Source of the DNA: Sclerurus mexicanus
Taxonomy: Eukaryota; Chordata; Aves; Passeriformes; Furnariidae
Length of the DNA stretch: 64,000 nt
Assembly: GCA_013396755.1 (NCBI GenBank)
Contig: VWZF01006058.1
Location: 382,816-446,815, forward strand
Direction: 5' to 3'
The notes under the pieces were generated by a model that saw only the letters and a program-made list of their open reading frames with translations, was not told the origin of the DNA and did not search any database. Made by a program: the position numbers and the translations under genes. This document shows, one piece after another, positions 41,801 through 56,800 of the stretch (its first letter is position 1; every line of letters starts with the position of its first letter).

Positions 41801-44800
41801 CCAGTAAAGCAGACACACCCTGACACCTGCAGGGTTCTACAGACAAGAAGGGACACCCTTTTTGGAAAGCCAAATAAAACCACAATACCGACTTCACATT
41901 TGTTCCTTAAGAACAGCACTCCTCCAAATTGCTGGTTGTAAAGGAAGACCCAGGAGAGCAGCTCAGTTAGTCTTAACAGGAACTCGTCCACCTTTGTTTC
42001 TAACAGAATTTTGATACCCCCCCAGTGTTTCCAGTTTGAATGGTTAGCAAAACTAGAGTAAGAATTTAATGAGTGTGACTTAAAATGATTAACAGCAGAA
42101 GGAAGTGAAAAATTAGTGCAAACATTATTTAAAGAGGTAATGAGAGCATCGATATCTTTGTTCCAAACATTTATATCTTTCTAGTTTAAGTTCAGTAACT
42201 TCAGTGGAATTAAATCCTGTCTTTTTTCTACAGTAAGCACCTCATAGATTTATCTATACTTTTTACAGCAGGCTAGCAACAAACACGGTACAATACAAAG
42301 TGAGAAAATTAAGGCTTTTATTTATTATTCATTTGGAAATCTAATAAGCTTTCTTACCAATCTGGCAGCACTCACATTTGAAATATCCGAGGGATCCATT
42401 TCAGTTTCAGTTTTAGCTGTTTCTGGGGGATGCCAGGCTGTGGTATCAGTGCTCTGGGAGGAGGCTTCGTTCACCTGCAGAGTTTTTGGAGCACACTCAG
42501 TACTGGTGAGAGCTGGAGGCATCTCAGGAGCCGGTTGTGAGGAGTCTCCTTGCAATGCTGTCCCAGTGCTCCCGTTGGCTTCCGAGGCACCTGCTGGGAA
42601 CTAACAAGAGGCATTTGCAAGATTAAAAATCAGCATGTTAGGTTTTGTTAAAGTCATTTACAATCGAACAGATTTTAAGGAAATACCTGGCAACGTTACA
42701 GTGAGTGATGCAAATCACTTATTTCAGGTGCTCGTAACCTTGCAAAAGTTGGGTCTTTTTACCTGAAATCTATGTACGAGATGTGCCTAATGCTGACTTT
42801 TTGGAAAACATGGAAAAGCTGTCCACTGCATCATAATTTTAATTAGCCCATTTGTGCCAATATCTTAATGCATTTCCATAAATATAACTGAACTGGCCAT
42901 TATGTTTAAATTCTTCTCTAATCTGGTTAAGTGCATAAAAGCTCTAGACAACACCACCTTTACAAAATGCTCTAAACAAAAAGTTGCAAGATTTAAGGCT
43001 AGAAAAGGGTTCAAAAGCATGTACTGACCTGAGTCCTTTCAGTAAGGGGACCTTCAGACCGAGGTACAGGATCCTTCTGCCCCAGCTCCGTGCTTTCCGA
43101 GGCACCGCTGTCAGTGACTGGACTCCCATGCTTGTTTTCTGCTGGCGGTGAAACGACATCTTCTTTGTCACTGTCACCTCTGGACTTGGGTGATTCTGCA
43201 GCTACAGGAGGTTTTGTTGCCAAAGCTGTGGATCGAGATCGAACGGGCCTTCCACGCTGAACTGTCTCCCAGCCCTCCGCGTCCTTTCGATCTGCATTGA
43301 AAAAGCACACCCCACTCTCAGAAAAGAAGGAAGGCTTATAAATAGAAGCATTAGAAACAACTATTTTATTACAGCATTACACAAGTTGTGTGAGAAAAAT
43401 GTTCTCTTTAAAAATCAATATCAAAGAAATCAATGAAATGTTCCTTAGCAAAGCTTTTTGCTCCAAGGAGTGCTATTATTTTCACAGCCACCGAACAACC
43501 CTATTCATGGGATCCATTCTGTTACTGCGAAAGGGGCAGGGACTCACACACAAAACTGTGTAGGAAATGGCAACAGGTACTTAAGCTTTCCATGCCCAGG
43601 TTGCTATTTCATGAGACAGTAAAGCACAACAAAGCAACCACACTATTGCTCTCCTTTGCAGCAACGGGAACGTTAGAGGCCTTTTGTGACAGGGCAAGTA
43701 CAGACATAACTGCTCGACTCAGTGTGGAAAGCACTGTCCAGAAATGTGGTTTACTATTCTTCCAGAGCGTTCCTTCACTTTTCTTCCCCATTTGCTTTAC
43801 TGTGATAACAAAAATACTCTAATCAGTGTCAGATCTTGGAAATTTCTTTTACTGGGTTCCAGAAAATAGCAAAATATTGCTACAGTGGGACTGCAAACTG
43901 AAAGAGAAAATACAAGAGCAGTTTTTCTTCAATTTACTTTGATTTCTATACGGCTGTTACATAAAACTTGCTGATAGCTAATCTTGGTACATACCTGAAA
44001 AGCCTTTAAAGTTATATTTGTCTGCCTGAAGTCTCAGGTCTCAAGTGGGACCAGATTTCCAGAGTATCAAGGTGAACCCCCTCCTCCTTACGCAACATTT
44101 CTGTGGCCAGCACTTAATAGCAGCACATAATTTCCCATGTATCTTGAAACAACTGTGAGTGATTCTCTGAGACCTGAGGGTACAACTCAAGATTGTGAAG
44201 GGTAAGCTCACACCTATTTGCTGAACAAAAACGCTTGCAAAAAACTCTAGAACTAACTTGAAACTAACAATATTGTATGATATTGCCCAATGTAATTTTG
44301 GCATAAGCTGTTTTTAGGATCATTCACATAAAAGGAAGAGAAGGGTATGGGAGAATACTTTTACCTGGACGAGCAGAGAAGCAAAAAAACCAACACTAAA
44401 TGGTCTGTTTTGGAGAGAGAAATAATGTAGAATACAACTTGCATAAAATAATAACTTTCTGGGTATTTCTAAAGTTTTTACTAACAAAGATGGTCATGTA
44501 GCCCAGGCATGAAGATTAGAGCTTGAGCTCAAACACTAAGGTTTAACATCAGAACAGGTCTAAACAACCCTTAGGTGACCTTGAACTGATGTTCAACAGC
44601 AGCAATGACCAGCAAACCAGAAATCAGCCTAAGGCAGAAGAAATGGCACTTTCATTCTTCGCTGACACCGAGCATTTCACACACCTTAAGTGCTCATTTA
44701 ACTCCTGGGTTCTTTTAACATCTCAGGATGGAACACAGCAGCCTGGCCCCAAGGCTGGTGTAAATCCTGAGTTACCAGGGAGGACAACAGGACTGCATGG

Positions 44801-47800
44801 AGAAGGATCTTTGCTGAGCAGCTCGTGCAACAGCTGTTTTTACATACCTGTATAACTGCTCACAAACATTAACAATACTGGTAATGACAGATGCAAGAAG
44901 ATACTTCAATTCAATGTTTTACTATTGAAACTGCTTTACTCTAGAAAAATGGCTGTGTATTTTAAACAAAACTCCCCAACTCCATGTGAATGGCCATGGC
45001 TAATCTCTTCACGTTACTGCTGCTAACCAGAGACAGGACCCATCTGCACAGAGCCTTCCTGTGTTCCTTCCCCTGTGTGCACTTGCACACCTTTCAGTGT
45101 GCCCCACTGACAAGAGAGGGGAATGGAAGTCAAGCAGATACCAACTCTATTTGTTGCTTCACTGCAGACTTTTTATTTGACCCTTGTGACTTTGGCTTTG
45201 TTATCATTTCTTCATCTTCATAGACAAAATATAATTATCTACAGGACCTAGTGATGGAACCACATTATTGCCCTCCCAGAGACAATCTCGTCTCCAGCAA
45301 TACTCCAGGGAACAGCTGCTCATTTCCACAACCAAATTTACTGCAGAAAGCTGCAAGCACCAGGCCTGTGCCCCTCTGTGGGACAAGGACTGCTCGGGCC
45401 CCTTGGGCACCACAGCTCCCACCCCACTTTAGGAACCCACAGGGTCACAGAGACACTGTTGTATAAAGCTCAGGAAAAAATCCGGCCAAGAAATTCCCCT
45501 GGCAAGTAAAACAGACACAACCAAGAGACTGTTCAGAACAACTGCTAAAAGCAGCAACAAGTCGCCACCGCTTTACTGCAGCAACTTTTGGATTGCAATT
45601 CCTTCTCCCTGGAATTTGCAAAACAGGGTTGTTGAAACACTTCACTTGTACTTGTTCTGAAAACTGGAGTCAGCTCTTGCTTAAATGCATCTCTTCTACT
45701 TTAAAAATATCAGAAGATACCCTTTTGTAGTAACTACTACCTAAAGATAATTTTACTAATATGTAAGATATATTAATCATACATATGCCTTAATAATTGT
45801 ATTAACATCTTCTATTATCTTTTACTAATATCTATTGAAGTTAATTCTACCAAAAAAGAATATTCTTGCCTGTCTTGCCTAGTTGGTTCTTTGTCTCATG
45901 GCACGTTTCTTTATAGTCTAAAATGAGAGAATTAATCAGAATAAAATTATTCAGAGCATAGCAAAGCCATAATCACACTTACTAAAGCAGGAATGAATCT
46001 TTCTGTGAAAGCCCTACATGTTCATTTTTTAATTTGCATTTGTTCACTGTCAGATCCATAATCATTACTCAAGACTCAACCAAGCATTTTAACAGCTCAG
46101 AAATACCGAGAATATGGTTTTGAAAGAATATTGTTTGGTGAGTTCTTTAAATACAAAACAGTTTTTAATGCAAACGTATTCAGACCCCTGAACTATCTGG
46201 AATCAGTTTAACAGTGTGATGCCATCTCACAATTAGCTGTGCACTTGCTCCTTTGGATTCACCCATCAGTTTAGTACTCAGCCACTTCCAGGCATGTTTT
46301 TAACCAAGAGTTTGCAAATACAATTACAAATAAATACATCTATTGGCATTAGATCACACCTAATCTGAAGCAAAGCTAATACTCAGTAGGGCACCAATGT
46401 TCCTCCATGTTTCCCCCTAAGCCTGGAATCCTGACAGCCCAGTAGCCGCCTCCACAGGCTAAGTATCACATGCTGGATTTGATTACTGCCAGAGTTCTCT
46501 TAATGAATAATTCATCGGACTACCTGGATCACTCTCTAGTTTCATGCGAACTCCCCTGTCCCTGCCTGCTCTTGTGTGACATGAAGTGACAAGCCATCTG
46601 TTACCTCGAGGCCCTCGCAGCCACCAGGGCCGTACTCTTTGGAAGGTGCTCCATCTGGACTGGAAACACTGGGAACACAAATCCCGGCAACTGCGGGCAC
46701 GCTCCTGGGAGCTGTAGCTCAGGGGATGCACGGCCATTCTAAAAATTTCCTTGGAAGTAACAACCTACTGAAACCTCTTTGACCTTCTGCAGTCACTACT
46801 GAACTTCAGCCCCGATTTTTTTAAGATCTAAAGCAGTATTACTGTATCTGAGAAGCACTTTGAAAACCAGGATTATGTGAGAATCTGGAAGCAGACCCGG
46901 AAACATGAGCTCAGAGAGAACACAGTTACAGTGCAGAAGATACGAAAACCAGAACAATAAGTGTTTTGAAAAACAGGAAATGTAGTGGTGCAAGCAATGG
47001 TACATTTACAAATCATAACAAGAGATGGTGAGTTAATAGGCAAGTCTTTAATTAGAGAAGTTAATTGTCATACTAGTTTTTACGGTCACTTAACAATAGA
47101 AGGGGAGGGGGGAATATAAAAGAAGATTGATCTTAAAATTTTCAACATAAATTGTGCTTAAGAATTTGACCAGCCAGTCAGGAATACACTGCCCCTTGTT
47201 GTCTGTGCTGACATTCCTGCAACCTGTTCTCACTGTGCAGAAGTCACACACGCTTCCACCGGATCAGGTGGGCACATCTGAGCCCAAACCACAACCAGAT
47301 TTCACGTGTGCCAACAGAGAAGAACATTCAATGTTTCTGAGAAGTTCACATGTTCTGGATTGTCCTTTCTCCTAAGTTCTGTACAAACAATAAACAATTA
47401 TTCTAATTGTAAGCACCTACTTCCATTCTTAATACACAATCTGAACTTGTACAACCTCTCTCACCAGGGCACTCATGACCAGAAACTGGTCAGACAGCAA
47501 GGACAGACTATGTTTGATACTGTAAAAGAACACTCAAGCATGAAATACATTTCTTTTTTAAATTTGTTAACATATCGAGAGTAACAGTAAGTTTAATGAA
47601 GGAAATGAGATAAGATGATTTAACCTCATTTAATTATGCATCCAGAAAGGAAAGATTAAAGAACTATCTGGAAAAATAATGCGTTTTCTTTCTCCCTAGT
47701 GACCTATTTAGTTAAATTTGGAAATTGCATCAACCATGAAACAGATACGGCACCACAGCACTCATCCACATCACGAAACCACTGTGACACCCAATGATAA

Positions 47801-50800
47801 TGCTGCTGAAAGTCACTGGAGAAAAAGTGTTTTAGGGAAACCCTGCAGCTGTAAGCCCCAGCTGGGCTTTGGGTGGGCAAGAGAGCATTAGAGGGGGCAG
47901 GGGGAATCCTCCTTCCCCCACGGTGCACATGGACCAAAGAGCTGGGAGTGCATTAGCTGGTGAAGGGGCAGAGCAGATGATACTCGAGCCTCACAGCTGC
48001 TTCAATAATGCATGTGAAGAGCCTCTGTGGCTCCCTTTGTGTCAGTTGCACAGATTTTCTTCTGCTCCCATCAGTGAGGATAAGTGGATTTTACCAAAGT
48101 GGTTCCAGCTTCCACACAAAGGATTACACGCTCCTACAGAGCACTTGAGCTGTTAAAAACATCACAATTCAGACCTGAGAAAATAATTGAAATTCTCCAA
48201 TGTTCAATGTCAGCTACTAGAGATTCTTAAGAATACTCAAAGTCTTTAGCAGGAATGACTGTTACTTCTTAAAATGAAATGTTTCAAGCCCGGATTTATT
48301 AGTACGTTTGCTCTGAAGACTACTGAACACCTGTAAACCAGTGCTACAGGACCTCAGTGGTTTCACTCTTGTTGGAGCTCATCAGCTGCAGGTAACAATA
48401 ATAAGCCAATAAGACTGGACAACACTGACTTTTCAACCCTCTAAAAGCCAGAAACTAGCAGAAGGATAAGGTCTTCTGTCTTCCTTTTAGGCCTCTTAAA
48501 AATACATCATCCATATGGAAATACGGATCACTTCCATTCCCTGTGTTGCTAATAACATTCTCCGTATGCACAAGAATCCCCAATAAAGGTGTTTTAGCAA
48601 CAGCTCGGAGCCTGTCACTTTAATATGAGCGATAATCACCAGAGAAAGGTTTTGTTATGAATAGCTGCAGCTACTGACACGCACTGCAAGTGGAATTACA
48701 CATCAGCTGCAGTGCTGGATACTCAGCCAAACAGCTACAGCTCTCTAAGCAGCTCAGTGGGAATGCAGAGAGCAGGCTAATCCCTCAATCCCCATTCCAA
48801 GCACCACCTTTGGAGCACGGTTTGGATAGTTCTGCTCTAACCAACCAGAGGAACCCACAGGCTGCTGAACTCACTCATGTCACACTGCAACACACCTGAA
48901 CAAGGAATTTTAGTTCCATAACACGCCACAAGTCTGCAAGTCACTATACACGACCCCTCCTACTACTGGCTTGAACTATCTTGCATTAATACATCCACTT
49001 ACTGTAGCTTTTCTTTTACAAACAAATAAAATAAATTTTTATTTTCTTTCATAGTATCCATTTCTACATCCTGCATGTTGGTTTTGCAGAAAGTCACCTG
49101 GGACCACACAAGAAAATAAATAAATAAATAATGCTTTGGGTTCCAGCGTGTGCAGAGAAACCAAACAGTAATTTTCTATGTCTGCAACTAAACAAATCTC
49201 TTCTAGAACAAAAAACCCCAAATCGGGCATTCTCCAAGGAGAATCCTTAGAGAGACAATTCAAAACTAAATGTGGCAACTCTCGTCTTCAAAGGAAAACA
49301 CATCAATTGTTACTTCAGCACAGTCCTAATAACATGTTCTCCCTGGGCACATAAAGCTGTTTTGAGCTCTGTACAGATCCCTGGACACAGCAATATTCTT
49401 TATATCATTAAACCATCCCAAACTGCAGTCAGTTAGATTGCCTGTCTGTAAGCAAAGACCTTTGGTTTTTCTGGGCATTATAAGCTGGTATTTTAACAGA
49501 CCAAACTCTAGTTAGTGAAAATACAGTGGAACGTTACCTACACAGGAAAACATGCTTTTGTCTCAAACTTAACCAGTACAACACAAGGTGGCATTAATCT
49601 TCCACCTTGCAACTTAACTTCAACATTGCATTTTGCAAAATGAGACTCAATCTTGCTTTGAACAAAGGTCATCACATTCTCAGTGAACTTTCGAGCACAC
49701 AGTTTGTGAACAAAGAACTTAAGCCACTTAAAGGGACTTGCCATTTTTCCGCAACGACTTCTGTGCCGGAGGTGCCAGACAGGCTTGTGCTGTTCCCAGC
49801 TCAGGATTGGCAGCTTTAGTTCCATGGTTGGCTTTCACCTTATCAGCCCAACTTCCACCAGAAGGAGCCAGGCGTGTGGCAGAGATTGTCACTGCGGGGT
49901 TCCTAAATGAAAGTCACAGCTCTTTTTAGTGTCTGATCCAGTAACAGAATGGTTTGCTAGACAACTTCACCAGAGCCTGTCAGACCTTCAGAAGGGCGCT
50001 GCACAGAACGACTTCTGCTTTGGCAAACTCTCTGGGCTGCAGCAAAAACTCACACTGAAAAGCTGCTCCAATTCACTCAACAAACCTCTGCTTGTAATAA
50101 CCAAGGGGAAATTTAATCTTTGTGATACTGATTTCTGAAGGAATTCAAGGTTTTGGCAACGAAGCATTGCCTCATACCAAATTCTACATATTAGGTCTTG
50201 AAAAATACTCCTGTCATTTTAAGCTTGGTGTTTGATCATTTAATATTCCTAACTCCTTTTCATGAAAAATAATAAAATTTTCCTACTCATCTTCTGTGTA
50301 AGTGGTTTTATTTATCACACCATTTTTGTTTTCCCTTCTCCAAATTCTTTTTGCATCAATACTGTTGGACACTTCTGACTGTTCCAGTTTCCAGTTTCTG
50401 TACTTTTCCTACCTTTTTTTGCACTGCTTTTGGGAAGAGATGAAGATAATCAGAGGTACGAGTCATTCACTATGAATTTCTACAGTGGTGCACCACCAGC
50501 TTCTCTTCTGTGCCCTATTTCTAATAATTCCTAGCATTCTGTCAAAAATTGCTGTGGTACCAAGTACATCTAAACCTTCAGTTTCTACCCTATTTTCTCT
50601 CTCTCACACACACACTAAATATTGTAGCAAGACAATCTGGGGTTGCCTTGCTTTGAAACACACAAGGAGACTAAGACAAAAGAAGAAGTTTGCAAGTGTG
50701 AAGGACAAAAACCTCCTCTTGTTCCTTGCTGCTCTAACACACACCACTGCCCACCAGCAACAGCTCACATTGCTCACCAGAACAGCTTCAGCAACGTGTA

Positions 50801-53800
50801 ATTACACCCACAAAAAGGCTTGGCTGAAAGGCAGCATTATGCTGAGCTGTTGTGTTCTAATGAAATAAAAAAGCATTGATTCCCACCAGATTCCAATCTT
50901 TCATTTGACTGTTTGAGCATATTTTCTCCCCATCACCACGTGTTCCAGCAGACACGTCTCAGATGTCGTCAGTGAGGTATCAACACACACACTTACACAG
51001 GGACTAACATCACCGGTTCCATTTTCCCACCAAACACTTTGCAGGATTTCTGTAGAAATATTTGATATGCAGAATTTCAGTGAGCTCAGTACTCAGAGGT
51101 ACTGCCCAAGGAGTCCAGGATTACATCTCTGCTGAAGACACTGCAATCAGCTATGAAACAGTTCAGTGTGTGCCCTAGATCCCAACAAACCTGAAGGAAC
51201 TAAAACACTCCCCCAGAGAGATTTCAGTCGGACACACACGAGCTCTCCACACCAAAACAGCATCAGACAGTGCTGCTCCAAATCTGTGCAGCTTTGTGGA
51301 GCTGTTTTCAGACACTTTCCTTTAAACAAGTAAAAGATGCTTTACTGTAGCATATAACATGCTCTACACTTTAACTCCTTTTGCCATTCGTCAGGATCAT
51401 CATAATCTCACTTTACACTCACTCTTTCTGACCTGTATTTGCTCCTGCACACTCAGCTGGCCATTCACATTGCATACCCTGGCAATTTCAAAACGCCAAT
51501 TACAGACATTCTGACTTCTGTAGAGGGAAGAGAGTACTAAACAGATAACATGAAAAACACTAATAGTATTTTAACTCCAGCTCTTTGGAATGACCACTAA
51601 CTAAATATATAGCAAAATAAGGAAAAAATTAAGTCCTTCATAGGATTTGCCTTTACAGACTACGGGCTTTTCTTTTATGAATTCAAATAATTGCTTATAT
51701 GATCTAATAAACAGCAAAACAATATATCGGTTACTACAGAAAAATAGTGCATTCATCAACTCTGCTTCAAATGAATCTTCATTTTAGCTCCAAATAAAGT
51801 TATTAGCTGGTTTCATACCCAAAATTTAAACTCCTTCGAGCATTTGATGTCACACTAATTCTATCTGTTGATGGACTTGGGATCACGTGGCGTCCTGGAG
51901 ACATTTTCTTTACTTCCCAGGCTAGTGAAGTAGGTCTGCAAATCCAGGAAAGAAAAGTTTAAAAATAAAAATCACAGCAAACTATTCCTCTAGCACCTTA
52001 AAGCAAAACCAGCACCACCAAACACTACAAAGTGTTAACAAGTCCTGGTGAGTTGAATCATTCATCTCATCTTAGCAATGGTTTCTACCCCAACTCCAAA
52101 CCACATCAGCCAGACCCGTATCAAAAATGATGCAACCTCTCAAGACTACAATGCTTATTTCAAATGTCAGCATGGAACTAGACATCAAACCAACCACTTC
52201 AAAGGAAAGGAGCAGGGCAGGACTGGAAATATCCTCCAGTTCTAGTGACAGTGCACATAAAATGTCCTCACGCCAATTTGTCCAACAGGAAAATTGGTTC
52301 TATTTGCTGAATCTTCGCTACAAAATGAAGTTTACTGTGACATTTGCTCTCTACAGAGATTAAAAAAATATATAAATTTCATTACCTGCTCTGAGCATCA
52401 GCTTTTTCTAGCTTCTCCTGTAGCTGTATCCAGTCAATCAATGCTTTGAAGTCCCTTACATAGTTATCAAGCATCATCAGGACTTCCTGAAAAGCAACCA
52501 TTACATCAATCTTTGTATTAAACATGCAATCACCCACTCCAATAAAGGAACTGCAAAGAAAGTAGGAAATGTACTACTCTGTAGCTTTCTCGTTAAAACT
52601 AAACCAAAGAAAATCCCTGAAAACAAGAAAGCCCAGATTCTGGCAACTGTTTCAAGATTTATTCAAGAGTTATCCTTTAAAATATGTTGGACATGTATGA
52701 TCAAATAGGCAAAACTGTCTGTAAAACCTGACAGACCTGCGGAAGGCTGAAAATATCACAATTAATCTGTCTGTGAAGCAAAAGCACACAAAACTACACA
52801 AAGACAACTCCATCAGAACCTGGGTAGGATTCAACATACGCTGTCGGGAATGATGTGGGTGTGCTGGAAGTTTATTCAAAAGATTGCAAAGTCTTAAGTG
52901 GTTTGATTCCAGAACTACATGTTGGTTTGTAGCAAATAAAATTAAACACAGAAAATTAGCTTCACACTACACCATGAAGAAATTCATAGATAAAGTGACA
53001 GTGGCTGAACAGTAGAGAACAGAAGGACTTGCTTCTGATAACAATATCCTTAACTTTGAGACATTATTGACTGCACCCACTGATTTCCAGTTTGCTCAAA
53101 TGCAGCACCTATAGTGAAGTCAGATTACACACGGAAACAATGCAAATGCCAAGGTAAGTTGGGACCCTGCTGCTTTTACTCAGACAAAAGCACCACTTTT
53201 TCAGAGCAAAGCACAGTATGATTGAACTCTTGGTTTTGTTCCCTGAGCAAAGTACAGTTACCTACTGCCACTGGTAAGGAAAGGAGCAATTCTTCACCAC
53301 AGAGGGAGCTGGGAAATCGCTTGTATTCCACACAGAAGCTCAAAAATCATCGACTGAATGTGACAGACATGAGGCACCTCCTCAGCAGAGCTGCTTATCA
53401 CCAACAAAGCACATTTATGCCTTTCTAAGGGAGGCAGTTTGAGCCCCTGTCAATCAGAAAGAGCAGCATTCATAACTACTCTTTCCAAAACAAGACAAAT
53501 GGATCCTGTACTCTGTGATGACAACACGCTGAAAATAATAAAAACCCATGACTGAACATTGAAGGCTATGAAACTTACGTGAGCTTCACACGCAGAATGT
53601 AAAGCACAAACATAATTTTACGGTATAACGGCCAAGAGTTGCTGTTTTACAAATTCTTCACTATGTCCTGCTGCTATTAAGAGAAATGTTCTGCTCCAAG
53701 CAAATATTATTACTCAGAAATATTTTGAGAAGAATTACAAAGTAAAAGGTACTGATTCTTAAGCGTAGCTGTACATTTTATCAGTAAAACTTCTGACACT

Positions 53801-56800
53801 GAGAAGAGGAAAAACTCTTCTACAGTCCAGGTAACTAATGCACATCTTAGTAACAACACATGCCATTCATCTCTACTTTTAATTGTCCTTTTAACAGAGA
53901 AAGGACCTCCAATGCATGCAAAAGGCCTTTTCATATCATATGGATTAATATCAATTTTGTTTAAGCCTAACTTTGAAATTCAGCTTCAGTGGTCACATAA
54001 GTATCCTCTTAACTCTGTATGAGACATAGAGATGCCAGGTGTTGCACAGAAGTCACCAGAAAGTGGGACACCAGGGAAATCAGAGTCCCACTGCTGATGT
54101 CAAAGTTGCTCTTTGTTTAGAAATATTCCCCAAAAAAGCTAACAGAAGTCTTCCTTACAATGCAGTTGGTTTACAGCACCAAAATCATCCTTAAGTAAAG
54201 TCTGCTACAAGAAATGAACGAGTGTTTTAGCCAGTTCTTTTTTCAGTTTCACTAATAAAATTTCAGCTCTCTAATCCAATTCACGTCCATTTAGGTCAGC
54301 CCATACTAAGTTGTGCTGACTGTTACTAACAATAAGAGCATAGAAAGCAAAATTTAATTCTGAATCATTTACTTTTCAAGTCTGCCACTGAGATATTTGT
54401 CACCAAAAAAAAAAAAACCAACAATGTGAGTATATTTCTGAAGTTAACTTGCACAGGAGAAAAAAAATGCAATAACTGGCTTATCCTATTTTAAGGAATG
54501 TTTAGCTCCACGTTATCAGAAATGATCAGGGCAGCCCCACGCAGCTGTAACCCGAGCCATGTTTTAGGAACAAGGGAATACAAACAAGACAAGCAGCTGG
54601 AGCGGCCCCACAGTCACTGATGCACATCTCTCTCCCTAAAGCCAGGAGGGCCATGTTGTCAGGCAGGATGAAGCAGAACAAAAGTGGCTCTGAAGGCTCG
54701 CAGATAACCACATATAGACGTCCAGCTAAAATTACCAATTAGCCCCCCAATTGGCCGCAGCGGGTTCGATCGGTCCGTAATGAATTCTCGGGGCTGGCGC
54801 GCGGGGCGGCTGCTTGGCGCCATCCCTTTGTCCCCCTGACACACAATCCCGGCCTGCAGGACATCAATACAGCTCTGCCGCTCCCCACGGGCACCTGGGC
54901 ACCAGAGACATCCCGCGGTGCCGCGCCAGGGCCAACCTGCACCGCTCGAGCAGGTGCTGACCAAAAGGCACCTTTCTGGGGTGGGCCACGGCTGCGCCGG
55001 AGCCAGAACAACTGGAAATCTCCTTATTTCTCAAGGTCGGATCCATCCCGGAGGATTTTTAAAGGGGCACTTCGAACTAAATAAGAAAGCAATACTGCTA
55101 CAAAACAACGCCTGGGGGATAATCAGTGGCATGAAAGTAAAACCAGTCACAATAGGAGTCCCGTTTCCTTCCCCCCTCTGTTCTGTCCAAGTCTCTGATC
55201 AATAGTTCTGCATGTCAAAAAGCCCTTTTTGCCATTTCCCTTCTTTTCCTCAGCTCTCAGTCATTACTTCAGTTACTACGTATTTATTTGAAAGTTGTGT
55301 TTCCAGTCTCTTCAGCTGGGTGATCACATTAATTACTCTGTAATCAACAGAGATCCCTAGGAGTAGCTACATCATAACAATCCCATATTGCTCATCCAGG
55401 ACTTACTTGGGTCCTAGACAGGCCCACTGTAATCCTTCAAAACTGACATTCCCTTTGTTTGGAAACCCCGTCTTCTCCATTTATTCTCCCAGGAGGAGGA
55501 AAACAGGGAAGCTATGGAAGACTGTAGGATTTTAAGGTTACTACGACCCAAAATAGCAGCATGTGCATCAGAAAAATGAACTCAGTCAGCACATCCATAC
55601 CTTAGCTCACTCTCCAAGCTAGAAATGTGTGTTCTATTTCACAAGCTGTGTCTATTTATACTGTTTCATCATCTATATCGAGTATTTTAGATTATGCATT
55701 CACCAAAATAAACTCCATTTGTTTTGTACTGGAGTACGTTTTTAGTGCACAAACTAAGTTACTTCCTTCTTTCTTTAAATTTTCAAGGTTAACTTAGTGT
55801 TTTGGTAACTTGACACAAAAATTGCTTAAAAAAAATTCCTTGTGCCCTTCTCCTACGGCAGAATTATAGATAATTAAAGCCAGCTCTGGGGTTAGGTTCA
55901 ACAAACATGATTGCCAAAGCAGTCCTTACAGCTTTGGGAAAGGAGGAAAGGAAGCAGCTCCTCCAGCTAAAGGACTCTCACTGTATCTACTTCAGTAGGT
56001 GGTAAATAATATTTTAAACAAGGACATGGTCTCTTAGATCCAACTGTTAAATGCACCATCCCTGGCCTCAGTTGTTCCTCACCGACACACCCACAACACA
56101 ACAGCCTCAATCCACCGTGTGCCAAGGACGTGCTCTGCAGGACCATGACCAATATCAAAGGAAATCTTCTCCATAAGAACTCGTTCAGCAGCACATACAC
56201 GGACTTAATCACACAAAATTTAAGTCTACATATATATATACATATGTCTGATGCAAAGGATGGAGAGGCAGGAACAGCGACACCCAGACTGCCAACTGAA
56301 AGACACGCTGGCTTTTCAGTAAATGGCTTTTCAGGACAGATGGCCACTTTGCAAGATCTCCTCCCTTTTCATCTGTGAGACTGACTGCCCAGTGATGAAC
56401 TCATTGTCCTGCCCTCCCCTGTTGACTCACCTGTGGAAGATGACAACGATGCACAAGTAAATGTCCAAAGAGCCGCGGCAGGAACGCTCACAAACAGCAA
56501 TTTGGGCACGGACTGCCCCAGTGCAGCCGCGGGGTGTTTATTTAGAAAGATACAAACGTACCCTCGGTAAACATCTCCAAGAGGCTCCCCAGCTCCTGGA
56601 GGCCTCCATCACCTCGACCTCCCTCGCACACATCCCCCTGACTGAAGGCCCTAACCAAAGCTGATTCGGTCGGTTCTTTCACGTACTATTGTGCAACACG
56701 TCCAATCCTTCAAGGGAAAGGCTCTACCCCCCTCTTTAGGGTACCTCGTGCTGCCTGTGAGAAGCAGAACAACAGAACCTCACTGCTGAATTTCCCATTT

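Noticed and set aside
46483..46737. Arg-rich 84-codon minus-strand frame as a possible extra SCAPER exon
   Set aside because: w4 and w5 already join in frame with the conserved junction, so no exon is missing here, and the translation does not resemble the family.
50485..50868. 127-codon plus-strand open frame with a hydrophobic start
   Set aside because: The hydrophobic start comes from T-rich sequence and the middle from a CA repeat. No family match and no promoter or splice context.
54757..55046. CpG island as the SCAPER main promoter
   Set aside because: It lies downstream of the conserved coding exon w1, so it cannot be the promoter of the full-length mRNA; at most it is an internal promoter or enhancer.
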